Source of the DNA: UBA7803 sp040219935
Lineage (GTDB): Bacteria; Pseudomonadota; Gammaproteobacteria; Pseudomonadales; Azotimanducaceae
Assembly: GCA_040219935.1 (NCBI GenBank)
Contig: JAVJUA010000078.1
Span: 12,564 to 76,563, forward strand
Length of the DNA: 64,000 nucleotides
Reading direction: 5' to 3'
Shown: piece by piece, positions 42,075 to 51,024 of the stretch
Layout: each line of letters begins with the position of its first letter
How positions within the stretch are numbered: position 1 is the first letter of the stretch
The notes under the pieces: model-generated
Told to the model about the DNA's origin: nothing
What the model saw: only the letters and a program-made list of their open reading frames with translations
Databases searched by the model: none
Translations under genes and position numbers: made by a program

Positions 42075-43294
42075 CCGGCCGGGGCCACCACGGTCCGGCG
42101 TGGCAGGCCGATGGAAACCAGCGTAGCCAGCGCCAGCAGGGCGGTCGACACCCACAGGCAGGCGGTCAGCCCGTAGGCCTGGTAGATCCAGCCGGAGAGC
42201 ACGGTGCCCAGCAGGCGGCCGGCGGCGTTGGACATGTAGTAGAAGCCCACGTCCAGCGACACGCCGTCGGCGCGGGCGTAGGCGACGATCAGGTAGCTGT
42301 GCAGCGACGAGTTGATGGCGAACAGCACCCCGAACACCATCAGCCCGCCCACCAGCAGGGTCACCGGCTGCGGCGAGGCGTCGATGCCGAGCGCGATCAG
42401 GGCCGGTGACAGGGTGAGCACCGCCACCCAGGCCAGCGCCGTGCGCCCATCTGGCGTGCCCCCGGCACCGGTGACCGCCGGCGCCAGCGCCTGCACCACG
42501 CCGTAGGCCACGATCCAGCCCGCCAGGAACCCGCCGACACCGAATGGGCTCCAGCCGAGTTCGGCGGACAGGAACACGGGCAGGGCCACCACGAACCAGA
42601 CGTCGCGGGCGCCGAACAGGAACAGGCGCGCGGCCGACAGGCGGTTCACGGGCGCGCTCTTCGACAGCAGATCGCGGAACCGCGGCTTGGCGCTCGCCTT
42701 GCCGAGCTCGCGGCGCAGCAGCACCAGGCTGGCTACCCAGATCACGGCGAGCACGGCGGCCATGAGCCACATGGCGCCGGCGAAGCCGGTGGTGGCCAGC
42801 AGCGCGCCGCCGAGAAAGAAGCCGGCGCCCTTCAGGGCGTTCTTCGACCCGGTGAGAGCGGCCACCCAACGGTACAGACGGCCATGCTGCGAGTCCGGCA
42901 CCAGCAGCTTGACCGCGCTCTTGGCGCTCATCTTGTTGAGGTCTTTGGCGATCCCTGACAGCGCCTGGGCGGCCATCACCCAGGCGACGGTGAGCCAGTC
43001 GGCCGGTGCGGCGAGCATGATCAGGGCCGCCACCTGCAAGCCGAGCCCGAGGTGCATGGTGCGGTTCAAGCCGATGCGGGCGCCGAGATAGCCGCCCAGC
43101 AGGTTGGTGACGATGCCGAACAGCTCGTAGAACAGGAACAGCATGGCCACCTGCAGCGGGCTGTAACCGAGCTGGTGGAAGTGCAGCACCACCAGAATGC
43201 GCAACGCGCCGTCGGTGAGGGTGAATGCCCAGTAGTTGCCGGTGACCACCGCGTACTGGCGCAGCCCCGGGTCGATGCTGGCGAGCATGCTCAC
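42071..43294 (-). CDS. arsJ: ArsJ organoarsenical efflux MFS transporter
   Basis: A 407-residue MFS transporter with about 11-12 membrane helices. The N-terminus YAVVTGNYWAFTLTDGALRI and LFLFYELFGIVTNLLGGYLG match ArsJ closely. ArsJ exports 1-arseno-3-phosphoglycerate, which the adjacent GAPDH-like enzyme makes from arsenate; the unstable product then releases arsenate outside. The gap to the GAPDH gene is 30 bp. No ArsR or ArsC is visible in this window, so regulation is unclear. Confidence 0.93.
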   Translation of the reverse strand: MSMLASIDPGLRQYAVVTGNYWAFTLTDGALRILVVLHFHQLGYSPLQVAMLFLFYELFGIVTNLLGGYLGARIGLNRTMHLGLGLQVAALIMLAAPADWLTVAWVMAAQALSGIAKDLNKMSAKSAVKLLVPDSQHGRLYRWVAALTGSKNALKGAGFFLGGALLATTGFAGAMWLMAAVLAVIWVASLVLLRRELGKASAKPRFRDLLSKSAPVNRLSAARLFLFGARDVWFVVALPVFLSAELGWSPFGVGGFLAGWIVAYGVVQALAPAVTGAGGTPDGRTALAWVAVLTLSPALIALGIDASPQPVTLLVGGLMVFGVLFAINSSLHSYLIVAYARADGVSLDVGFYYMSNAAGRLLGTVLSGWIYQAYGLTACLWVSTALLALATLVSIGLPRRTVVAPAG

Positions 43295-43324
43295 GATCGT
43301 CTCAGCGTGCGGCCGGCCCGCGGC

Positions 43325-44329
43325 TCACGCCCGGCCCACCAGCCGGGCCAGCTCGGCGGTGCGGTTGGCGTACGCCCACTCGTTGTCGTACCAGGCGTAG
43401 ATCTTCACCTGGGTGCCATTCACCACCAGCGTGGAGGGCGCATCGATGATGGCCGAGCGGGGGTCGGTGCGGAAGTCGATGGACACCAGCGGGCGCTTCT
43501 CGTAGCCGAGGATGCCGTTCAGCGGCGGCCCGGCGGCGGCGGCGGCCAGGGCGGCGTTGACCTCGTCGGCGTCGGTGCGCCGTTCAACCTCGAACACGCA
43601 GTCGGTGAGCGAGGCATTGGCCAGCGGCACGCGCACCGCATGGCCGTTCAGCCGGCCTTTCAGTTCGGGAAAGATCTCGGCGATGGCGGTGGCCGAGCCG
43701 GTGCTGGTGGGGATCAGGCTCATGCCCGCGGCCCGGGCGCGGCGCAGGTCCTTGTGGGCCTGGTCGAGAATGCTCTGGGTATTGGTGACGTCGTGGATGG
43801 TGGTGATCGAGCCGTGGCGGATGCCGAACGCCTCGTGGATCACCTTGACCACCGGCGCCAGGCAGTTGGTGGTGCAGGAAGCGGCGGTGACGATCCGGTG
43901 CGCGCGCGGGTCGAATCGGTCGTGATTCACGCCCATCACCACGTTCAGCGCGCCGGGCTCCTTGACCGGCGCGCTGACCACCACGCGCCGCACCCCCTGT
44001 TCCAGGTAGCCTTGCAGCACCGCGACCGACTTGTGACGGCCGGTGGCGTCGATCACCACGTCACAGCCGGACCAGTCGGTATCGCCGATGGCGGCGTTGC
44101 GCGTGAAAGGGATGCGCCGTTCACCGATCAGCAGATGGTCATCGCCGGCGTCGGCGTCGTGAGTCCAGCGGCCATGGACGGAATCGAAGTTCAAAAGGTG
44201 TGCAAAGGTGGCGGCGTCGCCGGCGCTGTCGTTGATCCGGGCAACCCGAACGTCCGGCCAGTCGCAGACCACCCGGGCCACCAGGCGCCCGATGCGGCCG
44301 AATCCGTTGATGCCAAGGCTGAGCGTCAT
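43325..44329 (-). CDS. ArsJ-associated glyceraldehyde-3-phosphate dehydrogenase
   Basis: A 334-residue GAPDH. LGINGFGRIGRLVARVVCDW is the NAD-binding start, and VTAASCTTNCLAPVVKVIHE contains the catalytic Cys. IPTSTGSATAIAEIFPELKG and IYAWYDNEWAYANR are also conserved. GAPDH of this branch sits next to arsJ and makes 1-arseno-3-phosphoglycerate from glyceraldehyde-3-phosphate and arsenate. ATG 44329 overlaps the stop of the amidohydrolase gene upstream (ATGA), joining the arsenic pair to that gene's transcript. Confidence 0.94.
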   Translation of the reverse strand: MTLSLGINGFGRIGRLVARVVCDWPDVRVARINDSAGDAATFAHLLNFDSVHGRWTHDADAGDDHLLIGERRIPFTRNAAIGDTDWSGCDVVIDATGRHKSVAVLQGYLEQGVRRVVVSAPVKEPGALNVVMGVNHDRFDPRAHRIVTAASCTTNCLAPVVKVIHEAFGIRHGSITTIHDVTNTQSILDQAHKDLRRARAAGMSLIPTSTGSATAIAEIFPELKGRLNGHAVRVPLANASLTDCVFEVERRTDADEVNAALAAAAAGPPLNGILGYEKRPLVSIDFRTDPRSAIIDAPSTLVVNGTQVKIYAWYDNEWAYANRTAELARLVGRA

Positions 44330-46050
44330 GGGGTCATGGTCCCAGCGGCCGATGTCGGATTCGTGACGGCAGCCGGCGTCTCCGTCAGTCCATCGAACAC
44401 CATCCGGCCGCGGGCAACGGTGGCCACCACCCGGAGCCGGTCGAGATCGGCAGGCGCGGCGTCCAGCGGGTCCGCCGACAGCACCACCAGATCGGCCAGC
44501 CGGCCCGGGGTCAGCATGCCCTTGCGCGCCTCGTCGAAGTGCTGGCGGGCGGCGTGCACGGTCACCGTTTGCAGCGCCTGGTAGGCATCGAGCCGCTCGT
44601 CGGGGCCGATCACGGCGCCGCTGCGGGTGATCCGGTTGGTGGCCGTCCACAGCAGCCGCAGCATGTCGGGGGGCACGATGGGCGCGTCGTTGTGGGTGGT
44701 GGCCGGCAGGCCCAGAGCCAGCGCCGAGCGGGCCGGGCTGATGCGCGCAGCGCGTTCCGGCCCGAGCACCGAGTCGCGGTGCCAGTCGCCCCAGTAGAAG
44801 GTGTGCGCCACGAAGAACGACGGCACCACGCCCAGCTCGCGCATGCGCGTGAGCTGATCGGGGCGCACCGTCTGGGCGTGGATCATGACGGTGCGATGGT
44901 CACGATCGGCGGCGCCGCTGGCCGCTACCGCGTTCAGCAGCATGTCTGCGGCCGCGTCGCCGTTGGCGTGGGCCAGCACCGGCACGCTGCGGCCGAGGGC
45001 CGAGGCCATCAACGCGTCGACGCTGTCCTGGCTCAGGGTGGGGTAGCCGCGGTAGTCGTGGTCCTGGCCGGCCGGTGGCTGATGGTAGGGCTGGCTCAGA
45101 TAGGCGGTCTTGCCCTGGGGTGAGCCGTCCAGAATCAGCTTGATGCCGCCGATCTTCAGGCGCTGCCGGTACTCGGGGTCGGGTTCCGGCAGCGGCGCCG
45201 CCGGGTCGGCCAGCATGGGATAGGCCACCACGTCCAGCGTCAGCCGTCCGGCCGCGGCGGCGGCGCGCAGCAGCTCGAGCCCCGGGGGCGAGATGGCCCC
45301 GTCCTGCACCGTGGTGATACCGTGGGCCGCGTAAAGATCCAGCGTGCGCAGCAGCACCGGCAGCGGGTCGCCGTCGATCACCAGCGCGCGGGCGCGCACC
45401 GGGCCGATGGCGTTCTCTTCCAGCACGCCGTTGGGCTCTCTGGATCCGGGCCGCCGGCGGATGTGGCCACCGGCCGGGTCCGGCGTCTCGGCGTCGAAGC
45501 CGATGGCGGCCAGCGCGGCGCTGTTCACGGCGGCGAGGTGGCCGGAGACGTGGAACACGGCCACCGGGCGGTCGGCGGCGACGACGTCCAGATCGTCGCG
45601 GGTGGGGTGGCGGCGCTCGGCCAGCAGCGAGTCGTCGTAGCCGTTGCCGATCAGCCACGCCCCGGGCGCCAGCGGCTCGGCGGCCAGGCGCTCGCGCAGC
45701 ACGCGCTGCAGGGCGGCGATGTCGTCAACCGGGCCCACCGGCGGCGATGCGACGTTGGCCATGTCCAGCACCACCGCCTGGTAGGTGAGGTGCCCATGGG
45801 CGTCGATGAAGCCCGGCAGCAGCGCCCGCTCGCCCAGCTCCACCACGCGGGTGTCCGGCCCGATCCAGCCCCCGGCCTGGTCGGCGTCGCCGGTCCAGAC
45901 GATGGCCTCGCCGCTGACTGCCAGGGCGCCGACCCGATGGTCGGGCGCGGTCATGGGAATGATGTGCTCGCCGACGAACACCAGGTCGGCGGGGGCAGCG
46001 GCGGCCACGGCCGCGCAGCAGCTAACGAGGGCGGCGAATGCGTGCTTCAT
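44326..46050 (-). CDS. YtcJ-like amidohydrolase, exported
   Basis: A 574-residue metal-dependent amidohydrolase. An N-terminal signal peptide (HAFAALVSCCAAVAAAAP) indicates a periplasmic form. The His-X-His-like motif is in GFIDAHGHLTYQA; later metal and acid sites are VLAHANGDAAADMLLNAV and MIHAQTVRPDQL, and GLPATTHNDAPIVPPDML is the final region. YtcJ-type enzymes hydrolyse amides such as N-substituted formamides. Its start overlaps the AGCS symporter end by 29 bp and its stop overlaps the GAPDH start. The link to arsenic efflux is not explained by known biology. Confidence 0.9.
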   Translation of the reverse strand: MKHAFAALVSCCAAVAAAAPADLVFVGEHIIPMTAPDHRVGALAVSGEAIVWTGDADQAGGWIGPDTRVVELGERALLPGFIDAHGHLTYQAVVLDMANVASPPVGPVDDIAALQRVLRERLAAEPLAPGAWLIGNGYDDSLLAERRHPTRDDLDVVAADRPVAVFHVSGHLAAVNSAALAAIGFDAETPDPAGGHIRRRPGSREPNGVLEENAIGPVRARALVIDGDPLPVLLRTLDLYAAHGITTVQDGAISPPGLELLRAAAAAGRLTLDVVAYPMLADPAAPLPEPDPEYRQRLKIGGIKLILDGSPQGKTAYLSQPYHQPPAGQDHDYRGYPTLSQDSVDALMASALGRSVPVLAHANGDAAADMLLNAVAASGAADRDHRTVMIHAQTVRPDQLTRMRELGVVPSFFVAHTFYWGDWHRDSVLGPERAARISPARSALALGLPATTHNDAPIVPPDMLRLLWTATNRITRSGAVIGPDERLDAYQALQTVTVHAARQHFDEARKGMLTPGRLADLVVLSADPLDAAPADLDRLRVVATVARGRMVFDGLTETPAAVTNPTSAAGTMTP

Positions 46051-47476
46051 AGCTCTTCATCTCACGGCGGATGCGCGGCGCCAGCAGGTAGAGGCCGAGC
46101 AGGTTGGGTAGGGCCACCAGGAACACCAGGGCGTCGGACAGGTCGACCAGGGCGCCGAGCTGCACCGTGGCGCCGATCACCACGAAGGTCAGGAAGAACA
46201 GCTTGAAACCGAGGTCGGCCCAGGGACGGTCGCCCACCAGGAACAGGAACGCGGTGAGCCCGTAGTACGACCAGGTGATCATGGTGGAGTAAGCGAACAG
46301 GATGGCGGCGATGGTGAGCGGTATCGGCGCCCATGAAAAGGCGGTGGCGAAGGCGGCCGCGGTCAGCTCGACGCCGTTGACGCCGGCCGCTGCGAGCGCC
46401 GGGTCGTAGACCGTGGTGATGATCACCAGCGCGGTCATGGTGCAGATCACCACGGTGTCGATGAACGGTTCGAGCAGAGCGACGTAGCCCTCGCTGACCG
46501 GCTCCCGGGTGCGGGCCGCGGCGTGGGCTATGGAGGAAGAGCCAAGCCCGGCCTCGTTGGAGAACACGGCGCGACGGAAGCCCATGATCATCACGCCGAT
46601 GGCGCCGCCGGCGATGCCGTCCGGTGCGAACGCGCCGCGCCAGATGGCCGCCAGGGCGTCGGGCACCGCGGCGGCGTTGATGGCGATCACGGTGCCGGCG
46701 GAGACCACATAGAGCACGGCCATCACCGGCACCAGCTTACCCGTGGTGCGGGCGATGGAGCGGATGCCGCCGATGATCACCAGCCCCACTGCGACGGCCA
46801 GCGCCAGGCCCACCAGCCACTGCCGGCCGGCCAGGGCGCTGTCCGGGCCGCCGGTGGCATCGATCAGCAGGGCTGTGGCCTGGTTGGACTGGAACATGTT
46901 GCCGATGCCCAGACAGCCCACCACCATGGCCGCGGCATACAGCCAGCCCAGTACGCGTCCGGTGCGCGGCAGGCGCAGGTCGGCCAGGCCGCGGGTCAGG
47001 TAGTACATGGGCCCGCCGGCGGCGGGCAGTCCGGTGCCGGCGGGGTCGCCGGGACGCCGGTACAGCACGCCCAGCGTGCACTCGGCGAACTTGGTGGACA
47101 TGCCGAGCAGGCCCGCCACGATCATCCAGAATGTGGCGCCCGGCCCGCCCACGGAGATGGCCACCGCCACGCCGGCGATGTTGCCGAGGCCTACCGTGCC
47201 GGACACGGCCGCCGTCAGCGCCTGGAACTGGCTGACCTCGCCGGGGTCGTCGTCGCGGGCGAAGCGGCCGCGCACCACGGCGATGGCGTGGCCGAAGCCG
47301 CGCACGTTGACGAAGCCGAGGTAGACCGTGAAGAAGCAGCCCCCGGCCACCAGCCAGGCGACGATCAGCGGCAGCTCGGCACCCAGCACGGGCACGGCGT
47401 AGAAGATGAACGCGGATACGGCATCAGCAAGGGGGCGGATGACCTGGTCGATGGCCTGATCGATGTGCGGATCCAT
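46022..47476 (-). CDS. AGCS-family alanine/glycine:sodium symporter
   Basis: A 484-residue transporter with about 10-11 membrane segments. AGCS signatures are FQALTAAVSGTVGLGNIAGV, GPMYYLTRGLADLRLPRTGR and MGFRRAVFSNEAGLGSSSIA. It imports alanine, glycine or D-amino acids with Na+. ATG 47476 starts the usual N-terminal helix; a TTG at 47509 would add eleven unconserved residues. A -10-like TATGAT at 47550-47545 on this strand may begin the transcript of the four-gene unit ending in arsJ. Divergent from the SirB2 gene. Confidence 0.94.
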   Translation of the reverse strand: MDPHIDQAIDQVIRPLADAVSAFIFYAVPVLGAELPLIVAWLVAGGCFFTVYLGFVNVRGFGHAIAVVRGRFARDDDPGEVSQFQALTAAVSGTVGLGNIAGVAVAISVGGPGATFWMIVAGLLGMSTKFAECTLGVLYRRPGDPAGTGLPAAGGPMYYLTRGLADLRLPRTGRVLGWLYAAAMVVGCLGIGNMFQSNQATALLIDATGGPDSALAGRQWLVGLALAVAVGLVIIGGIRSIARTTGKLVPVMAVLYVVSAGTVIAINAAAVPDALAAIWRGAFAPDGIAGGAIGVMIMGFRRAVFSNEAGLGSSSIAHAAARTREPVSEGYVALLEPFIDTVVICTMTALVIITTVYDPALAAAGVNGVELTAAAFATAFSWAPIPLTIAAILFAYSTMITWSYYGLTAFLFLVGDRPWADLGFKLFFLTFVVIGATVQLGALVDLSDALVFLVALPNLLGLYLLAPRIRREMKSYEARIRRPR

Positions 47477-47602
47477 CTCAGTGGCGTCGCCGCCGGCTTT
47501 CCCCGGCAAGTCGGTTGGCGTATGTTCCCCGCTGCGCAGCCCGCATCATAACCGACCGCTCCGGCCAGGCACGCCGGCGGTCCCGGGACGGAGACGCGAC
47601 CC

Positions 47603-47962
47603 ATGCTCAAAGCCCTGCACGTGGCCCTGGCCTATCTGACCGTGACCGGCTTCGTCATGCGCGCGGTCTGGGCGCTGGGTGGCTCGCCGCTGCGTCAGGA
47701 GAAGTGGGTGCGCATCGCGCCCCACGTGGTGGACACGCTGCTGCTGGTGCTGGGGCTGATCATGGCTTACCAGCTCGCCATCTCTCCCTTCTCGGGCTGG
47801 CTCGGCGCCAAGCTGCTGGGCCTCGTGGCCTACATCGGCTTCGGCGTGCTGACCATGCGCGCGTCGCAACGGCCGCTGCAGCTGCTCGGCCTGGTGGGCG
47901 CCCTGGCCAGCATCGGCTACATCTTCGTGGTCGCCTACGCCCGGGAGCCCATGCCGTTCTGA
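47603..47962 (+). CDS. SirB2-family small membrane protein
   Basis: A 119-residue protein with four membrane helices: LKALHVALAYLTVTGFVMR, IAPHVVDTLLLVLGLIMAY, LLGLVAYIGFGVLTMRAS and LGLVGALASIGYIFVVAYA. The layout and the conserved WVRIAPHVVDT stretch match SirB2. Its function is unknown; family members sit near release-factor methylation genes in enterobacteria, but not here. It ends 18 bp from the convergent acyl-CoA dehydrogenase gene. Confidence 0.9.
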   Translation: MLKALHVALAYLTVTGFVMRAVWALGGSPLRQEKWVRIAPHVVDTLLLVLGLIMAYQLAISPFSGWLGAKLLGLVAYIGFGVLTMRASQRPLQLLGLVGALASIGYIFVVAYAREPMPF

Positions 47963-47980
47963 CGCCGGCCGGCGCCGGCG

Positions 47981-49138
47981 CTATCCGAGGCTGCGGCCGA
48001 TCAGCACCTTCATGATCTCGTTGGTGCCGCCGTAGATCTTCTGCACCCGGGCGTCGGCGTACATGCGTGAGATCTCGTACTCGTCCATGTAGCCGGCGCC
48101 ACCGTGCAGCTGCAGGCACTCGTCGATGATGTCGCACTGCTTCTGGGTGCACCAGTACTTGGCCATGGACGCGGTGGCGGCGTCCAGCTTGCCCGCCATC
48201 AGCCACAGCACGCACTGATCGACGAAGGTGCGGCCGATCAGGGCCTCGGTCTTGCACTCGGCCAGCTTGAACTGGCTGTTCTGGAAGTCGATGACGCGCT
48301 GGCCGAAGGCCTTGCGCTCCTTGACGAACTCCAGCGTCACCTCGATGGCGCGCTCGGCACAGACGATGGCAGCCTGGGCGATGTTGAGGCGCTCCTGGGG
48401 AAGCTGCTGCATGAGCTGCACGAAGCCCTGGCCTTCCTGCTCGCCGAGCCGGTTGGCCACCGGCACCCGGCAGTCCTGGAAGAACAGCTCCGAGGTGTCC
48501 GCCGACTTCTGGCCCAGCTTCTTCAGGTTGCGGCCGCGCTCGAAGCCGGGGCTCGACGCCGTTTCCACGACGATGAGCGAGATGCCCTTGGCGCCCTGGC
48601 TGGGATCGGTCTTGGCCACCACGATGACGAGATCGGCGTGCTGGCCGTTGGTGATGTAGGTCTTCGAGCCGTTGATCACGTACTCGCCACCGTCACGCAC
48701 GGCGGTGGTGCGCACCGCCTGCAGGTCGGACCCGGTGTTGGGCTCGGTCATGGCGATGGCGCCCACCAGCTCGCCGCTGGCCATCTTCGGCAGCCAGCGC
48801 TGCCGCTGCTCCTCGGTACCGTAGTGGAGGATGTAGGGGGCGACGATGGTGCTGTGCACCTGGTTGCCGAAGCCGCCGACGCCGGCCCGGTGCATCTCCT
48901 CCATGATCACGGTCTCGTGGCGGTAGTCGCCGCCGCCGCCACCGTACTCGGCCGGAATCTCGGCGCACAGCAGCCCCGCGGCCCCCGCCTTGTTCCAGGC
49001 GTCCCGGTCCACCTTACCCTGAGCGATCCAGCGCTCGTTCAGCGGCTTGAACTCGGTCTCGAAGAACTTGCGCGCCGCGTCCTGAAGCATGCGCAGCTCT
49101 TCATTGAGCCAGGGCGACTCGTAATTCGGGTACAACAT
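47981..49138 (-). CDS. acyl-CoA dehydrogenase
   Basis: A 385-residue acyl-CoA dehydrogenase. AIAMTEPNTGSDLQAVRTTA and YVINGSKTYITNGQHADLVI are the flavin and acyl-CoA blocks. The C-terminal region has LQLHGGAGYMDEYEISRMYA and VQKIYGGTNEIMKVLIGRSL, where the last motif carries the usual flavin contacts; the catalytic Glu is probably in YGGTNE. It is close to isovaleryl- or long-chain enzymes. The SMP-30 gene starts upstream, and the 17-bp gap suggests cotranscription. Confidence 0.95.
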   Translation of the reverse strand: MLYPNYESPWLNEELRMLQDAARKFFETEFKPLNERWIAQGKVDRDAWNKAGAAGLLCAEIPAEYGGGGGDYRHETVIMEEMHRAGVGGFGNQVHSTIVAPYILHYGTEEQRQRWLPKMASGELVGAIAMTEPNTGSDLQAVRTTAVRDGGEYVINGSKTYITNGQHADLVIVVAKTDPSQGAKGISLIVVETASSPGFERGRNLKKLGQKSADTSELFFQDCRVPVANRLGEQEGQGFVQLMQQLPQERLNIAQAAIVCAERAIEVTLEFVKERKAFGQRVIDFQNSQFKLAECKTEALIGRTFVDQCVLWLMAGKLDAATASMAKYWCTQKQCDIIDECLQLHGGAGYMDEYEISRMYADARVQKIYGGTNEIMKVLIGRSLG

Positions 49139-49155
49139 CAGCGGTCTCCGGGTCG

Positions 49156-49998
49156 TCAGGGCCGGCCCGCGTGCGGATACGGGGCCCGGCAGGTCTCAAT
49201 GGTGCCCGAGCGCAGCCGGCGGCAGTCGTCGGGGTCCGACGAGGCGGCCGTCAGTATGAAGAGGGTGCGCCCGTCGTCGCCGCCGAGCATACAGGCAAAT
49301 GCGCCCTGTGCCAGCGCCACCCGGTGGGTGATCTCGCCCCCTTCCACCTGACGCAGGCACTCGTTGGTGGACGGCGATGCCAGCCAGATGCCGCCCTCGG
49401 CATCCAGGCAGATGCCGTCGGGCAGGGCGCCGTCGGGTTGCTCGGCCCAGACCCGGCGGTTGTCGAGGCCGCCGTCGGGGGCAATGTCGAAGGCGGTGAG
49501 GCACGCGCCCCAGGACTCGCCGACGATGAGCGTGCTGGCGTCTGGCGTGATCACCGTGCCGTTGGGAAAGCGCAGATCCCGAGCTACGACACGGGCGCTG
49601 CCATCCGGCTCGACGCAGATCAGTTCCGCCGGCCGCGGCTTCTTCTGCGCATGCAGATCGAATCCGAAGTTGCCGACGTAGGCGCGACCGCTGGCGTCCA
49701 CCACCATGTCGTTGCAGTGGAAGCTGGCCAGATCGGCGAGGTCGGCGTGCAGCCGCAGCATGCTGCCGTCGAAGCGCAGCAGGCGCCGATCGGTCATGGA
49801 AACCACCAGCAGATCACCGTCGGGAAGCCAGCCCAGGCCGGATGGCCACTTCGGCACCTCGCACACCGTCTCGCGCGCGCCGTCCTGCGTCACCCGCAGC
49901 ACCTTGTGGTCGTGCATGTCCGATAGCCACAGAGCGCCGTCGTGCCAGCGGGGACCTTCGCCGAAGCACAGTCCATCGAGCAGCGTCGTGGTTTTCAT
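49156..49998 (-). CDS. SMP-30/gluconolactonase/LRE-family protein
   Basis: A 280-residue six-bladed beta-propeller of the SMP-30 family. The metal site residues are Glu in CFGEGPRWHDGALWLSDM, Asn in RFPNGTVITPDASTLIVGES and Asp in ALPDGICLDAEGGIWLAS. These enzymes hydrolyse lactones using a divalent cation. GGAGG sits 6 bp before ATG 49998. It is upstream of an acyl-CoA dehydrogenase with a 17-bp gap, so a shared lactone or fatty-acid pathway is possible; the substrate is not known. Confidence 0.93.
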   Translation of the reverse strand: MKTTTLLDGLCFGEGPRWHDGALWLSDMHDHKVLRVTQDGARETVCEVPKWPSGLGWLPDGDLLVVSMTDRRLLRFDGSMLRLHADLADLASFHCNDMVVDASGRAYVGNFGFDLHAQKKPRPAELICVEPDGSARVVARDLRFPNGTVITPDASTLIVGESWGACLTAFDIAPDGGLDNRRVWAEQPDGALPDGICLDAEGGIWLASPSTNECLRQVEGGEITHRVALAQGAFACMLGGDDGRTLFILTAASSDPDDCRRLRSGTIETCRAPYPHAGRP

Positions 49999-50149
49999 GG
50001 TCAACCTCCGAGTGTGGGGGAGCTTATCATGGGAGTTTCCGGCGGCCCGCCGGGGATCGGGTGTCGATCGGCAGCGTAATTGAGTATGCTGACGCGCTCC
50101 GGCCGTGGGGAAGGCCGGGTTCGAACACATAACAGGTCTGGAGGATCGT

Positions 50150-50464
50150 ATGCTGATCAAAGGGATTTTCGCGCTGCTGCTGGCGCTGGGTATGGCTGCA
50201 TGTGGCCAGGGAGGCTCCGATGCCGGTTCCGAGTCGGAGGGCAGCACCATGCAGCAGATGCAGGAAAGTGCCGCCGATGCCATGGACAGCGCCGAGCAGG
50301 CTGCCGGCTCGATGCAGGAGCGTGCTGCAGAGGCAGCCAGCGCTGCGGGCGAGACCATGGAGGAAGCAGGTGCGGCGCTGCGTGATGGCGCCGAGCAGGC
50401 CATGGACAAGGCCGAAGATCTGGTCGACGATGCCGAGAGCGAGGTCGACGAAAACCTCAACTGA
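50150..50464 (+). CDS. small Ala/Glu-rich lipoprotein
   Basis: A 104-residue predicted lipoprotein. The signal peptide LIKGIFALLLALGMAAC ends in the lipobox Cys near residue 19. The mature chain is almost entirely low-complexity helix rich in Ala, Glu, Asp and Met (repeats such as MQESAADAMDSAEQAAGSMQ), like stress-associated LEA or apolipoprotein-like helices. GGAGG lies 5 bp upstream of ATG 50150. No family is recognised. It stands alone, convergent with the HTH gene. Confidence 0.65.
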   Translation: MLIKGIFALLLALGMAACGQGGSDAGSESEGSTMQQMQESAADAMDSAEQAAGSMQERAAEAASAAGETMEEAGAALRDGAEQAMDKAEDLVDDAESEVDENLN

Positions 50465-50498
50465 GCGGCTCGGGGCGGTGCGTCCGCGGGCGCACCGC

Positions 50499-50888
50499 TT
50501 ACCCTTCGCCATCTTCTTCCAGCCAGCGGCGCAACGCCGACTCGAAGCGCGCGAACTCGCGCTCGCTCATGGCCTGGTAATTTTCTGATCCCGGATTGGT
50601 TCGCCAGCGACGCACGGTAGCGGGCGGCACCTCCACCAGCTCGGCCACCTGGCGCACGTTCAGCGCGTGACGGTTGATCAGCACCCGCAGCCGGTAGTTG
50701 AAGTTGACGATCCGTCCCAGGTCGTCGCCCCGGTAAGCGTCGCGGCAGATCTCCGCGGACAGCGCGCGCAGCTCGCCCAGGTCGCGACGCCCGAGCACCG
50801 GCTCGCTGGTCTCGGTGTCGATGAAGTTGTCTCCCGCCACCAGCTCGAGGTGGCGTATGTAATTCTTCAGCAGCTCGCGGTAGCCCAT
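50499..50888 (-). CDS. HTH protein with an unknown N-terminal domain
   Basis: A 129-residue protein. The C-terminal half is a Cro/C1- or MerR-like helix-turn-helix, NVRQVAELVEVPPATVRRWR, with a terminal helix (FARFESALRRWLEEDG). The N-terminal half is helical and charged with no recognised domain. A promoter with two Pho-like repeats is predicted 28-61 bp upstream on the minus strand. It is divergent from the ankyrin lipoprotein gene, so the two could form a regulator-target pair. Confidence 0.65.
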   Translation of the reverse strand: MGYRELLKNYIRHLELVAGDNFIDTETSEPVLGRRDLGELRALSAEICRDAYRGDDLGRIVNFNYRLRVLINRHALNVRQVAELVEVPPATVRRWRTNPGSENYQAMSEREFARFESALRRWLEEDGEG

Positions 50889-50915
50889 GGGTCTTGGTCC
50901 GAGGCGACGGCTTCG

Positions 50916-50949
50916 ACCGTAGTGTGGGCACGTGACGATTTCGTGACTT
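50916..50949 (-). promoter_or_regulatory. predicted Pho box and -10 of the HTH gene
   Basis: On the minus strand AAGTCAC (50949-50943) and TCGTCAC (50938-50932), 11 bp apart, share GTCAC with the PhoB half-site. The -10 TACGGT (50921-50916) is exactly 10 bp downstream, matching the layout at ppk1 and phoX. The units are weaker than consensus, so this call is moderate. Confidence 0.5.
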
Positions 50950-50978
50950 GATGCGGCCGGGGCGCGTGCTGCGAGGCC

Positions 50979-51012
50979 CTGTCACGAAAAATTCATCGAC
51001 CTCTGCCACCTT
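50979..51012 (+). promoter_or_regulatory. weak Pho-like element upstream of the ankyrin gene
   Basis: CTGTCAC (50979-50985), GAAA, then AATTCAT (50990-50996) resembles a Pho box with the 11-bp step. The -10 at the expected place (51007-51012, CACCTT) is poor, and the transcript start would fall close to the GTG at 51025. Treated as possible only. Confidence 0.3.
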
Positions 51013-51024
51013 CGCGGCCAGGTC

